A stretch of DNA of 64,000 nt from Rhizomys pruinosus (Eukaryota; Chordata; Mammalia; Rodentia; Spalacidae): contig VZQC01005707.1 of NCBI GenBank assembly GCA_009823505.1, positions 294,376 through 358,375 on the forward strand. The letters are read 5' to 3'. The translations under genes and the position numbers were made by a program. This document shows positions 43,960 through 55,735 of this stretch, piece by piece. Position 1 is the stretch's first letter. The number at the start of each line of letters is the position of its first letter. Below the pieces are notes generated by a model. It worked only from the letters and a program-made list of their open reading frames with translations, made no database searches and had not been told where the DNA came from.

Positions 43960-44615
43960 GTGACTCCCCTGCAGTAGCTTTAGAGTCTGTTAATTTTCCC
44001 CACAGCTTTTTTCCAGAACCATCCCTCTTTTCTTTGGTGATTCGCACACCAACATCTGTAGTTGCTTGAGGAGAGGGCCCTGTGGGATCTCAGCTAGGGA
44101 TGTCACTGTAATCTCTCCCCTGATGCCCTGAGGATTGTAGAGATGACAGTTAGACTATACTCTGCTGCAGATTGTTTGCCAAATCTGTGATGTGCCCACA
44201 AGCCTGTCTTTCACTTGGCCTTGAAAGTAAATTACAGAAGCCAATTTTAGGCACCTCTCTTGAATTTTGTGTATCTCTTCATAGTTTCACAATTCTCTTC
44301 CATCATCTATCATACTTGTAGATGGGTCTATTATCTAATGATGCTAAATCAGTATCCTATATTTAAATCAATACCTGTGCCAAGATACCTGGCTTTCTAA
44401 AAACAATCCTGCAAGTTCATTCACCAGTTTTAAATTAAGAACATAATTGTAATTAGTCTGAAGACTGAAAACAAAAAGGCTTTTACTGATTAGTTAGTTC
44501 TTAAAGAACCTTAGCTACCTGTACAAGAGGATTAAGTGCTCAGAGGACTAGACATACCTGTCTTCAGAGGAAAAGGCTTGTTAAAGTTACTTTTTCTTTT
44601 TAAAAAGTTATTATT
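43960..44615. other. Unique sequence
   Basis: No gene or repeat recognised. Confidence 0.5.
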
Positions 44616-44841
44616 GGGGCTGGAGAGATGGCCTAGTGGGTTAAGAGTGCTGACTGCTCTTGCAGAGGACCCGGGTTTGATCCCCAGCACCCACATGGCA
44701 GCTGAGAACTGTCTTTAATTCCAGTTCCAAGGGAATCTGAACACCCTCTTCTGACCTCTGCAGCACTGCATGACATGGGTGCACAGACCTACATGCAGAT
44801 AGTACATTCATACACATACAAAATAAATAAAAATTAAAAAA
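44616..44841 (+). mobile_element. B3-like SINE, short form (left arm of inverted pair)
   Basis: Plus-strand copy: ggggctggagagatggccta, ggtttgatccccagcaccca, single tccagttccaaggg module and an A-rich tail running into the tail of the next SINE. Confidence 0.94.
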
Positions 44842-45065
44842 TTTATTATTTATTTAATTTATTATCATGTGTATGAGTATTCTGCCTGTATGCAAGTAAG
44901 TGCATCCATGCACGCAATGCTTGCAGAGGCCAGAAGAGGGTGGATGATCCCCTGAAACTGGAATTAAGGGTGGCTGTTAGCTGCCATGTGGGTGCTGGCA
45001 ACCAAACCCGGGTCCTCTGCAAGAGTAGCCAGTGTTTTTAACCTCTGAGCCATCTCTCCAGCTCC
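44842..45065 (-). mobile_element. B3-like SINE (right arm of inverted pair)
   Basis: Minus-strand copy directly abutting the previous one tail to tail: ttattatttatttaattt, gaggccagaagagggtggat, gaaactggaattaagggtgg, gagccatctctccagctcc. It is more diverged than its neighbour. Confidence 0.92.
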
Positions 45066-45967
45066 GGTAGTTGCTTTTTCATTTGAAAAGTATCTATTAA
45101 GCCTAAAATGCCCGGCATTAGGGAACAAATAGATGTGGCTATGGGAATACGTTTGCTACAGTAGAAGCCATGTGGTCATACTGGGGATTGTTGCCTTTGA
45201 AGATAGTTTGTGGAGGTGGCAGAGTCCTGGGCAGTCTGAGTCTTGACTGACATCAAGGACAGCTACATCCTGGCCTGGAACACCCACTCTAGCAGACACT
45301 TATGTGAGTAAGAAATAAACCTCCACTTCATTAGAGCCGTTTATTTTGGGGGGAGTCTAATTACTGGAGAGTTTAACCCTAACTAATTTATAGAACACTC
45401 TGCTATCTATGAAATGAAACAGTATTTATTTATTTACATGTCTGATTGCCAAAGTTTAGTTATATGAGGACCTAGGGAGAGTGGTATAATCGAAAGCAGA
45501 GGAATGTTTCTGTCAGCAGGAGGTGGGTTAGGGTCAAGTTGGAAAAAGTGGAACAAAGGAGATGATTTTGTCTGACTCTAGAGGATGAATAAGAATTTAC
45601 CTTGGGGAGGGAAAGGGGAAAGGCCATTGCTGGAGGAAGTCACAGCGTGACTAAAAGCACAGAAGCGTGAGCACGCACGACTTGTGTTACCTATCCTTTC
45701 TGTACTCAGCAAGAAATGAAGGAAAATGTCATTATCCTGAACTATTTTCTAGTTGTTTAATTCTATGCTTTTGAATATGGGAAATATGATATAGCAAAAA
45801 AGTGACATACATATCTTAGAAAGGAAAAGATACAGCTGCTATTTTTTTCCAAAGATTTCAAAGATGACATACATAAGCTATGAAACATTTTTATTCTGTT
45901 CAAAGTGATTGAGCAGTCTTAATTATGAGAGATTATCATTGATAATTGATCAGCCATTGTGGTTTAT
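45066..45967. other. Unique sequence
   Basis: No gene recognised. Around 45910-45960 several TAAT/ATTA cores are clustered in unique sequence. Confidence 0.45.
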
Positions 45968-46098
45968 TTTTGGTCCTTTCGGGACAGGGTCTCCCTGTAG
46001 TCCCAGGGGGCCTGGAATTCAGGCCAGGCTGGCATTGAACTCACAGAGATCCCAGCCTCCTAAGTGCTGGGACTAAAGGCGTGATCCACAATGTCAGC
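45968..46098 (-). mobile_element. B1 SINE
   Basis: Reversed B1: gggacagggtctccctgtag, gggcctggaattcaggcc, taagtgctgggactaaaggc, then a diverged end. Confidence 0.88.
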
Positions 46099-46224
46099 AG
46101 CCATTATGTATTTTATTAGTATAAACTAGATGATGTGTTCCTCCTGCACTTGAGTGCCTTTTTCTATCTAACTTTCTTTTTGAAGCTGTGATGCTTACTC
46201 ATCATTCTTAGTGAATGTTGCCTC

Positions 46225-46345
46225 TGGTGCTGAGTGACACTTACTGGTAATCAAGATATTGTTTGACCCTGTTTAATGGATGAGAAAATTGAGGCACAGG
46301 GGTTAAGTATGTGCTTAAGTTTGTATGACTGAGTTGAATGTTATG
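46225..46345 (+). mobile_element. MIR fragment
   Basis: aatggatgagaaaattgagg, cacaggggttaagtatgtgc correspond to the conserved MIR core (…gatgaggaaactgaggc…). An ancient tRNA-SINE. Confidence 0.6.
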
Positions 46346-46854
46346 TGATTTTCTCTGTACTTGAAGGGGGCTGCTTGGCCCCAAAGTCCATTTTATTAAT
46401 ATTGTCATTTCTTCTTTTCTTCTCAAAAAATGCTTATTTTTTGAATTCTGGGGTAAGCAGTTTTCAGTCTTGCTCAGGTTTTGGAGACATTGGACTATGA
46501 TGTTTTCTGTTTTTGGATTATGTGTTTAATCATCATGTTTTCAAGATTATGTATCAACAGCAAAAATCCTTTTTAATTTCCACCCCTGGGGCCACTACGT
46601 CAATGAAATAGCTTATCTCAAGTGTTCCACAATACAGGACAATTTCCTCCCAAGTATTACCTTACTGGGTCACAGGACATTTATATTGCACAAGATTTCA
46701 AGGCATCCATATATCAGCATAATTCACCCTTAACTCTGAGTAAAGCAAGATCTGTTGAATCTTAATTCATTTCTAATTTTTGGGTTGAGTAGTTAAGCTT
46801 TGATAGTCATTGTCAGGAAATTGGTGGGCTTCTTGGGGGAAAATGCTTTAATAA
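46346..46854. other. Unique sequence
   Basis: No gene or clear repeat seen. Confidence 0.5.
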
Positions 46855-47010
46855 TTTGTTTTTATCATTACCATAAGCCTAGGAGACACTTATTATTTCA
46901 GTTTTTAGAGATCAGAGACCCTAGACTTAGACTTGCCAAGATCATCCAATTATAATTTTGGAATTTAAACACAAGCTGGTCAGATTCCATAATCCAATGT
47001 CTTTTAATGA
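46855..47010 (+). mobile_element. MIR fragment
   Basis: cattaccataagcctaggag, ttagacttgccaagatcatc, ggaatttaaacacaagctgg and cagattccataatccaatg follow the MIR order. Confidence 0.6.
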
Positions 47011-47305
47011 CATGATACTTGAGTAGCTGAAGCAAATTGTTCTGTTTAATCCAATTTCCCTAGGCTAGAGTCCTAGTGTCCGTAGGGTAAGCTATGGTCA
47101 TAAAATCCAGCTTATGGATCGCTACTGGCATTGAAAATATTAAAAATATTAGAATGCATTTCACAGACAAAGGACAAATGTTATTTTGGACAATTTGCAC
47201 TATAGTTCTATAGATATACATGTATTTACTTGTACCTGAGAATGTATGACCTGACTTGCCTTTTAAAATGCATGTGACCACGGAAGGCAGTTAAAAATCC
47301 TGCAG

Positions 47306-47431
47306 CGGGGGCAGCAAGATGGCTTAACGGGTACAGGTGCTGTCCTTCGAGCCTGTGTTTAATCCCTGGGACCACCGTGGTAGAGAGAACTGACTCCTTC
47401 AAGTTATCTTCTGATCTCCACGTGAGCACCA
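47306..47431 (+). mobile_element. Diverged B2/B3-superfamily SINE
   Basis: gggggcagcaagatggctta, acgggtacaggtgctgtcct, gagaactgactccttcaag: the old subfamily also seen at 5613, with a missing tail. Confidence 0.75.
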
Positions 47432-47467
47432 TAAGTTGAAAATGCTACCTCAGGCTATTAGATTAGA

Positions 47468-47590
47468 AGTATCAGGCCTGATAGTGCACACCTCCAGTCC
47501 TAGCTCTCAGGAGGCTGAGGCAGGAGGCTTGTGAGTTCAGATCCAGCCTAGGATACATAGGGAGACCCTATCTCAAAATAAATAACAGAA
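47468..47590 (+). mobile_element. B1-like SINE
   Basis: atcaggcctgatagtgcaca, ctctcaggaggctgaggcag, gtgagttcagatccagccta, gggagaccctatctcaaaat. A diverged B1. Confidence 0.78.
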
Positions 47591-47989
47591 TGAAGTGGCA
47601 GCAATATTCTCAATTAAAAAGGGGAAACTAACATGTTAGAAAATAGAAGTGATTTATTTTTCTCTCTGACTTCTTAAATTCAGATTCTGTGCTCACATAG
47701 CCACTTTATTATGATGTATTTTATCCATACAGATAAATATGTTATATAAACACCAGCTGTAAAGAAGTAATTTTATGTTCAATGCCTAGATTGGGACCAC
47801 TTATCAACCCTTTTGAAGCCCCCTCCCAGGCCACTGTGTGTTCTTTAATTATAATCTTTTCTTTTCTGCTAAGAGTTCCTGAGAGATATCTCCACGGATG
47901 CGGGAGACATACTGCTTGGTGAATGAATTCCTCTAGTCTATTGATTTTCTTTTATATTTTGTTATTTTTTATTGATATTTCTATGACCA
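47591..47989. other. Unique sequence
   Basis: No gene or repeat recognised. Confidence 0.5.
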
Positions 47990-48115
47990 CCTTTCTTTGG
48001 ACAGGTTCTCCCTGAGCCTGGCCTAGAACTTGCTAGACCAGGCTGTCTCAATCTCACAGAGATCATTCTGTCTCTGCCTCTCGAGGATTAAAGCTGTGCT
48101 CCACCATGCCTGGCT
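47990..48115 (-). mobile_element. Diverged B1 SINE
   Basis: Reversed B1 with small deletions: tttggacaggttctccctga, gcctggcctagaacttgcta, ctctgcctctcgaggattaa, caccatgcctggc. Confidence 0.78.
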
Positions 48116-48205
48116 ATTCTCTTATTAATAATAGCTTTTTCCAGCTTTTGGACATTGCTATATTTATGAGTATTTCCTATTATTATTATTTTTTTCTTGA
48201 CTTAT

Positions 48206-49308
48206 TATGTAGGCAAAGACAGATATGAAACAATAGCAGCTGCGCAAGAATTAAGGTCGACAACTAACAAATGGAACCTCATTAAACTCAAAAGCTTCTG
48301 TACATCAAAAGAAACAATCAAGGAAGTGAAGAGAAAACCCACAGAGTGGGAGGAAACCTTCACTGCAGATACATCTGACAAAGCGTTGATTTCCAGAATA
48401 TATAAACTATTCAAAAAACAAAGAAGAAAGAAAACAAATGACCCACTCAATAGATGGAGCAAAGAGCTGAACAGAGACTTCACAAGTGAGGAATTAGAGA
48501 TGGCTGAGAAACATCTTAAGAAGTGTTCAGGGGCTGGAGAGATGGCCTAGCGGTTAAGAGCACTGACTGCTCTTGCAGAGGACCCAGGTTCGATTCCCAG
48601 CACCCACCTGGCGGCTAAGAACCGTCTTTAACTCCAGTTCCAGGGGAATCTGAGGCCCTCTTCTGACCTTCTCGGCATTGCATGACACGGGTGCACCAAC
48701 CTACATGAAGATAGTACACTCATACACATAAAAAATAATAAATAAATTAAAAATAAAGAAAAAAAGAAGTGTTCAACATCATTAGTAATTAAGGAAATGC
48801 AAATCAAAACCACTATAAGATATCATCTTACTCCAATAAGCCTGGCTAGGATCAAGAAAACAAATGATACCAAGTGCTGGAGAGGTTGTGGGAAAGAGGA
48901 ACACTCATCCACTGCTGGTGGGAATGTAAACTTATACAGCCACTATGGAAAGCAGTGTGGAGAACTCTTGGAAGACTTGGAATGAACTTGCCACCTGACC
49001 CAGCCATACCACTCCTGGGCATGTACCCATAAGACTCATCTTAATGCAGAGATACATGCACAGCCATGTTTATTGCAGCTCTCTTCACAATAGCAAGGAG
49101 CTGGAACCAACCCAAGTGCCCCTCAACTGATGAGTGGATAGAGAAAATATGGTACATCTACACAATGGAGTTCTATGCAGTGGTAAAGAAAGACAACATC
49201 ATGAACTTTGCAGGTAAATGGATGGACCTAGAAGATATCATGCTGAATGGAGTAACACAGTCCCAGAAAAACAAACGACGAATGGTATCCCTCATATATG
49301 GATGCTAG
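48206..49308 (+). pseudogene. L1 ORF2 C-terminal remnant
   Basis: Reading frames give KWNLIKLKSFCTSKETIKEV and NRWSKELNRDFTSEELE, then, after the SINE, MQIKTTIRYHLTP and the Cys-rich KCWRGCGK. A frameshift near 48893 moves the frame. The final segment, MFIAALFTIARSWNQPKCP through YTMEFYAVVKKDN, ends at a stop codon at 49306-49308. This matches the C-terminal end of mammalian L1 ORF2. It is not a host gene. Confidence 0.92.
48530..48763 (+). mobile_element. B3-like SINE, short form, in young L1
   Basis: Plus-strand copy with tggcctagcgg box A, ggttcgattcc box B and a single module. A perfect 12-bp duplication, aagaagtgttca, lies at 48518-48529 and 48764-48775. Confidence 0.96.
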
Positions 49309-49517
49309 CACTAATTACCTAATTGTATGGAAAACTGAGCAACGTCAATGTGATCTGAAAACAACTGTGCTCTTATATTGTGAATCCCTTAAAATATAAT
49401 AAAAAATTTAAAAAAAGAAAAAAAAGAAACAGTGAATCACTGTTTTGTTCTTTCCTCCTAAAAATGTATTTATTTTATCTCTAAGTATGCTTTGGAATAA
49501 GTGCATTTTCAGTTTAA

Positions 49518-49670
49518 AGGGCATGGTGGTACATGCCTTTAATCCCAACACTCAGGAGGCAGAAGCAGGCAGATCTCTGTGAGTTCAAAGCTAGCCTGGT
49601 CTACATAAGTGAGTTCCAGGACAGCTGGAGCTACCGGAAGACCCTGTCTCAAAAAGACAAATAAATAAAT
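49518..49670 (+). mobile_element. B1 SINE
   Basis: aagggcatggtggtacatgc, aacactcaggaggcagaagc, gcctggtctacataagtgag, gaagaccctgtctcaaaaag, aataaataaat tail. Confidence 0.93.
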
Positions 49671-50224
49671 ATTTCTATTTCCGGTTTTATCAAAAATTTC
49701 AAATATACTTATATTTTACTTTAGTGAGTGTTAAAAGTCTGTTGAGAATAATACATTTTTCTTTATCATTAAATGGTATTAACATTAAATGTTAGTTGAT
49801 TTTTGAAAATATCATTCTAAACTTATATTTCTGGGCCAAATGAGACTTTATCAAAGTGTACTAGAGGTTTTAGTATTGCTGGGATCAATTTCAAAATGTT
49901 GTTTAGAGTATTTTAATGTTTATTTGATGATAATGGCCTATAATTTTTATTCTCTGGGTCTGGATTTGATTTTAGAGTACAGTAAATTCATAAGACAAGC
50001 TGAAGATTATTCCTCTTTTCTGTTCTCTTAAACAGTTTAGATAATATTGAAACTATCTATCTGGCCTTTAAGTGTTTGGTAAAACTGACTTTAAGACCAT
50101 TCGTCTGAGTTTGGAGTTTTTCTAGAAAATTCTAAAACCAATGATTCTGTTTCTGTAATGATCAAGGCCTTTCTAATTTTTTTTATTCAGAGAAAATAGA
50201 TGAATACTTAAGAAATATCATACA
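49671..50224. other. A/T-rich unique sequence
   Basis: No gene or clear repeat. The right end is the target site of the next SINE. Confidence 0.5.
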
Positions 50225-50447
50225 GGGACTAGAGAGATGGCCTAGTGGTTAAGAGTGCCGAATGCTCTTGCAGAGGACCCGGGTTCGATCCCCAGCACCC
50301 ACATGGCGGGTGAGAACCCTCTTTAACTCCAGTTCCAGGGGAATCTGACACCCTCTTCTGACCTCTGTGGCATTGTGAGACACGGGTACACAAACCTACA
50401 TGCAGACAGTAAAAGAAAAAGAAAACAAAAGAAAAAGAAAAAAAGAA
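50225..50447 (+). mobile_element. B3-like SINE, short form, GAAA-type tail
   Basis: Plus-strand copy with tggcctagtgg and ggttcgatccc. The usual acattcatacacatac segment is missing and a aaaagaaaaagaaaac tail replaces it. A 15-bp duplication with one mismatch, aagaaatatcataca versus aagaaatataataca, lies at 50210-50224 and 50448-50462. Confidence 0.94.
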
Positions 50448-50462
50448 AAGAAATATAATACA

Positions 50463-50964
50463 ACTAAGAGAAAGTTAATTTCTAGTATTGCATAATCCAG
50501 TTAAAGGGAGGATATCTATGAGTATTATCAAACTGGAAACACAAATGAAACCTTGGTATCCTAAGGTACATTTACAAAATACACTGTTAACCCTAAAGGC
50601 TCAAATGAGGTCAAGATGCATTACAAAGAGCCGAGAGTTATTCCTGTGCTATGTATAGTTTCTAATATCTAAGGAAGAGTCAGAAAACCATGTGTGCTGT
50701 GTATCTAGAAGCTGTAAGGAAAGTTGGATTATGCTACAAAAGATGAAAGTGGCCTGTAAGGGTGAAGAAATGCATAGTATTATGGGTAGATGACTTTTCA
50801 GTGTGTTTGTTTCCTGTAACATATCTTTCCCTGTGATTCTCCCTTGAAAAAAGTGTAATTAGATTTCCTAACAATCAGTGAAATCTGGCTCTTGTTTATT
50901 AAAAGGCCTTATCTTTTCTTGTCTTGGCTTTGGAGTAGCAGTTCTTTGTTTCATTATTCGATTA
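50463..50964. other. Unique sequence
   Basis: No gene or repeat recognised. Confidence 0.5.
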
Positions 50965-51240
50965 ATCTTGTACTAACTTTTAAGACCCAGTTAAAAACCT
51001 GTTATCTTCTATGACAACTTTTTGAATCCCGTCCATATACCCTTCAAATCAACCCTATGGATAAGACTGAAACATCTTAACACAAAAATACTTGTTTGTG
51101 GGGTTTTGAGTTATTCTTCCTTAGTGGTCTGTGAATGCCTTAGAAAGGGTCATGTCCTAACACACTTTTGTGTATCCTGTAGCCAGTACAATGTTTTACA
51201 CACAGCAAGAAATTACTTTTCAGTAATGTTTAATAAAAAT
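50965..51240 (+). mobile_element. L2 3' end fragment
   Basis: taagacccagttaaaaacct, tgaatgccttagaaagggtc, tgtgtatcctgtagccagta and a final taataaaaatg follow the conserved L2 3' order. Highly diverged and ancient. Confidence 0.65.
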
Positions 51241-52039
51241 GCAAATTGTGGGGGGGGAGGCAAATTGTGTTTATGGCCATCTCCTATTTCTGTGATTCTT
51301 TCATAACTTATCTGTTAGTAATCAGAGATCCAGAGTCAGAAACGAAACCGAGTGTAAAATCTTAGCAGATCATTTATCTTCCTTTCTCCCAAGTTCTCAT
51401 CAAATTCAAATGGGTAGCTGCTGGGTGAGGAAGGGCAGGGAGTAGGGGTGGCTTTTGGATCCTTCCTGTTTTCATTCTGAGCAGGGTCTTGCTTCTTCTT
51501 GTCTGACCTGATGCTATTGGATTTGATTCCCGCTGGCCTTCTGTTACCAGGCTTGCGGTGTAATCTTACGCCTAATTAGACAATCATGCAGCAAGCCCAG
51601 GCCCCAGCCATGTGAGGGATGATTTATTTTTCTTTGCTGTGCTCAGGAAAGTAGAGACCACAAAGTCATTTCAGGGGTCATACTGCTCTTTCCCTTGCCC
51701 CCAGTTAAGTCCCCCTGCCCCCTCCTGTCTTCTGTGGCCGCTGGTTGGGCACTTCCTTCTGCAGATCAGGGTGAAGGCAGGGTGGCCTTTGCTTCAGCTC
51801 TTAGAGGCAGCTGGGATCGTACCTGTGTCTTCTGCCCAGCTGACTCATCATGAGTTTGAAGGTATCGCTCTCCCACATAGAATCAGTCAACAGTGAGCGC
51901 CACGAAGCTAAAGAACCTCTTTAGCTTGAGCCTGCCTTTTTATCTGATAATCAGTCCATGGATTCTTGCCAATGAATGAAAAATTGTGTAGCTCTTTAAG
52001 CACACAATTCCATTTTCAGTCCTTTACTTTAAGCAGTGG
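51241..52039. other. Unique sequence
   Basis: A short G homopolymer sits at 51249-51256. A 94-codon frame at 51612-51896 has no recognisable domain. Confidence 0.5.
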
Positions 52040-52345
52040 GTCCCTTAGTCTGGAATGTTCTCCCTGTGTTCCCCCTCCCTTCCCATTCTTATGCAGGGAC
52101 TCAGTGCTATATGCCTCCTCAGAGTATTGTTTGTGCCTCCTCCTGGAAGCCTTCCATGAATCTCCCAGCCTTCCTTTTCAGCAGATCCTCTTGTACTGCT
52201 GTTAAGCACGTGTGCCACATTTTACTGCCAATTGTTGATTCACAGGTCATTATCTTCCTACGGACTCTTGGAAGCTAAAAGCAAAACTGCAGTCAAAGGG
52301 CCTAACAGGGTCTTGGCACATAGTAGGTCCTAGGGAGATAAGCTT
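52040..52345 (+). mobile_element. L2 3' end fragment
   Basis: tagtctggaatgttctccct, gcctcctcctggaagccttc, catgaatctcccagccttcc, then cttggcacatagtaggtcct: the L2 3' region in the expected order. It explains the overlapping frames at 51966-52278. Confidence 0.72.
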
Positions 52346-53400
52346 ATTAGATAAATTAGTCAAAGAGGAGTTGAAGGGAGTCCAAATGCTGTGCAAGACA
52401 CAGAAATGGGGCTAGGCAGAGGTCGTAAGAACCCTGAAATATTGGGTAGATGGAGAGGCACATGGTTCTGAGGTCAACTTGGATGCTATTTACAAGACCA
52501 AATGGGTTTTTTTAGGAGAGCCAATGACTGATGTAGTTGGGTCTCGTGGCTGATCCCTGGAAGCCTGGGAAGTAAACATTGCTAGAATAATGGCATCTTA
52601 CTGTCCTTCAGAAGTATAGATAATATATCGAGGAGGAACTTGTCTCAAAAGCATCAAGTGAATGCAGAATGTGGGTATTGGGTAGAGGCTGGTGGTGACT
52701 ACAGAAACCTAAAAGATGAAATTGACTTTAATAGTAGAGCCACCAGAAATGCTATTGGGGACCTGAAAATTCTAGAGTTTAATACTAATGGGAGAGGTGC
52801 GCCTACTCTACACTAGGGTGAAAGTGGGAGTTGTTTATGCAATAACCTTTGGTTGGAATGGCTGATCAGTTCCTAATGACCTCTTACAAGGGTCTAGCCT
52901 TCCCTGCAAGCCAAGCCAAACACTTCCTAAGATTCAGCACATCCATGCTGGTCCCCATGTCACTTCTGAGCCACTTCTTTGGCTGGAATTCATAGCTTGT
53001 CCAATGCTTCTCATCACCCTGCTCTCTGGTCTTGATAAAGTTCTTCCATTTTCCCAGCCTGCATCATTATGGGCTTGACACAGAATCCCACTTTCTTGGC
53101 TCCAACTGTCAGCTTTTAGATATAAACTGATTCTCCACTGATCCCTGGGCCTTTTGGCATTGCTAGCATACCCCCCCCCCAAGTACCCATGAACCTCAGT
53201 ACTCCCCTTCTTAGGGCTTTTTACTTTTCAAGTACTGTAAGTCAAAACTAGAGAGACATTAATAGCTTCATGCCAGCCCATAACCCATCTTTGAGCTTGA
53301 GCCTCTTCCAAGGCCTCAGCTGAAGGAGGAGACATGGTTGGCCAGTTGCTGTAAGCCACGCCTTCCTGCCACCACCTATTGGCCTTTGAGTGAACACTTA
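52346..53400. other. Unique sequence
   Basis: No gene recognised. A C homopolymer at about 53170-53179. The 82-codon minus frame at 52934-53182 ends in that tract and is unremarkable. Confidence 0.5.
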
Positions 53401-53755
53401 TCTTAGTTCCTTTTATATTGTTATTATAGAATGCTAGAGACTGTGAGATTTATGAAGAAAAGAATACTTCTCATAGTTTGAACTGAGGTGCCTGAATCTG
53501 ATGAGGGTTTCCTATTGTGCCAGTTCATGGCAGAAGGTGAGAAAGAGGATGGAAGTATAAAGAGGAGCATTCATTTTGATAACCGGTCTGCTCCTGAAAT
53601 AACAGCTCCTCAGATAAGAACATCAATCCATTCAAAAGGGCGGAGCCTTCAAGGCCTCATCCGCTCTTACAGAATCACCTCTCAACATTTTGCATTGGGG
53701 ATTACATTTCTAACAAGTGAGTCTCAAACTGGACTGAGACTATATTCAAGAATTG
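53401..53755 (-). mobile_element. MST/MLT1-like MaLR LTR, reversed
   Basis: gattatagaatgctagag-like start, gagatttatgaagaaaagaa, ttcatggcagaaggtgagaa, ttgcattggggattacattt and caagtgagtctcaaactg follow the complement of an MST/MLT1-type LTR. It accounts for the 120-codon plus frame at 53488-53850. Confidence 0.65.
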
Positions 53756-54374
53756 AATCTTGCCACCTTTCAAGGTATGTCTCAAGAAAGAGGTTTGGGA
53801 AACCAAGAGCCCTTATGATACATACAAAAGCCAGAGTCAGAGAGTGTTGACCGGTCAATGCTAGGCTAATTATATGGGGAGGACTTGGTAGAGGAAGCTG
53901 AAAGGTGGAATGGATTGGATCCTTGGTTTGTAAAGTAGAGGTCTTGATTGCTGTTGATGTGGATGGAGTCCGGCTCTGGTTTTTGTTCTATTGTTTTATC
54001 TAGCCTGAGGATAACTTTTGGTCCTTACAGTCAAAGAGCCCTGAAGGGCATTAAGGGCAGGAGATTGCGGCCAGGAGTTTCAGTTGTAAGTTGTGAGAGT
54101 TGGGGGAGTTCTTGAGTGTCAGAAATAAAGTTGTTTGGGTAAAAGCAGAGGGGCGGAGAGTAGATGAAGAGGAGGATGGCTGTGGTTCTTTAGAGCATTT
54201 GAACTACCACGGGAGCACCATGATCAGAGGGGGAGGACTGGGATGGGGCACTCACATGGGCGGAGTCATGCCTGGGGCTCCTTACTTGGCTGTGCTCAGA
54301 CTGGCATGAGTGCTTAATACACCAGTTCTTGGGGATAAGAGTTTTATGTAGATGAAGTTGTTTGATTTCTTGTA
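53756..54374. other. Unique sequence
   Basis: No gene or repeat recognised. Confidence 0.5.
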
Positions 54375-54550
54375 TCTTTTAAGGTGTCTATTACTATAAT
54401 TTCATTTACTAGATGATGAAACTGAAATTTAGGGAGGATCACCTAGCTACCTATTCCATATATCATGGTGACCTCATGTGATGAATCTGGGATTTGAAGG
54501 TAGCTCTGTATGGGTCAAACCCAGGCTTGAGAGCACGGCTTAACCCATCC
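54375..54550 (+). mobile_element. MIR
   Basis: ttcatttactagatgatgaa, actgaaatttagggaggatc, gatgaatctgggatttgaag, gtcaaacccaggcttgagag match the MIR core-to-3' order. Confidence 0.72.
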
Positions 54551-55564
54551 TTTACCTGGGGATCACAGTGCCCTTTGTCCCAAGCCTCTCTGATGACTCT
54601 TTTGCTTTCAAGTGACCACTTTTAAAAAAGTCCCACAGTTTCCCACGTCCTCCTCCTCTGCAGTCTGGCCATCCTGAATCCTGGAGGTGCTCGGTGACTG
54701 CTTTCAACAAGTGCGGCCAAGAGGCTTTACCAAAACGTGTGATGACTTTCTTCTGGAGGGGAGAAGCATGAGTAATGAGAACTGCAGTCCAAGAGCAACA
54801 AGCATCAGCCTTTTGCCCCTTCTTGTCCTCCAATAAACGTTAAACTTGAAAGGGCAAGGCTCTTAAATTGCTTGCTTAAGATCTAGTTAGAACTTCAAAC
54901 TTCAAAAGATGAGTCCAGCATTTAAACAGGAGGCTGCATCCAGCCCCTATTACCCAGCCCATCTGGGAAGATGGGCTCATGGCAGCCACAATGCAAGGGT
55001 AGGCAGGGTGTGTATTCTTCATTACTGTGACATTTCCCCCAACCATCAGCTTGAAGTTTAAGTATATTTACTACAAATTTGATTTTAGTTCACGATAATT
55101 TCAAATACTGTGGACAACCAAACACCGAGGTAGCCTGTGTCCATTAGAGTTACCTTCTTGTAGAAGAAACTTGCCCAGGACCCCTGGATGAGCAAATGAG
55201 TGAATGAATGAATGAATTGATTATTAATTCAATGTCTGCTCCATGAGAACAGTTAGTCAGGTTAACTCAAGAGGATGGGTAGAGCAAAGATGGGTCCAAG
55301 CAAAACACCCTCAGTCTGGAAGGCACAGAGACTTGAGAGAACAAAGTGTGTCCAGAACAAACACATCACTGAGAAAATGGCGGGGCATCAAGAGGTGAGG
55401 TAGAGAGAGGTCAGGCAGCAGGCCCAGCTGGGCCACAGAAGCCTGGTGAAACAGTGATTCAGAGCTTCTGGAAGCTCCTTCTCACCCCTAGTAAGCACAG
55501 CTACTCAACATACATACACACTGTGACGCTACACACAAATGAATGCACTGAGTACTCTTGCTCG
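54551..55564. other. Unique sequence
   Basis: No gene recognised. tgtcctccaataaacg near 54825 has a polyadenylation-like AATAAA but nothing else suggests a transcript end. A short aatg repeat lies at about 55200-55218. Confidence 0.45.
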
Positions 55565-55735
55565 AGCTATGTTGGGTTGGCACATGAATGATTTCATTTG
55601 AACTTCACAACATACTTACAGGGGTCTATTATGATCTGGATCTTACATATGAGGAAATGGAAACTCAAAAGGATGGAGCCATTTTCCTAAAGACAAATGG
55701 CCAGGTGGTAACACTAAGATGGATTCTTCACCCTG
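55565..55735 (+). mobile_element. MIR
   Basis: atttgaacttcacaacatac, ggtctattatgatctggatc, acatatgaggaaatggaaac, caaatggccaggtggtaaca follow MIR order. Confidence 0.75.

Larger units (their letters stand above)
48206..49430 (+). mobile_element. Young 5'-truncated L1 with nested SINE
   Basis: L1 starts inside ORF2 (aggcaaagacagatatgaaa) and continues to the ORF2 stop at about 49308, then a roughly 100-nt 3' UTR with ataataaaaaatttaaaaaa. ORF1, endonuclease and RT are absent. A SINE sits at 48530-48763. I found no clear target-site duplication. Confidence 0.93.

Noticed and set aside
51966..52278. Two overlapping plus-strand frames as a gene
   Set aside because: They sit in an L2 3' fragment.
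53488..53850. 120-codon plus-strand frame as a gene
   Set aside because: It lies mostly in a reversed MaLR LTR.
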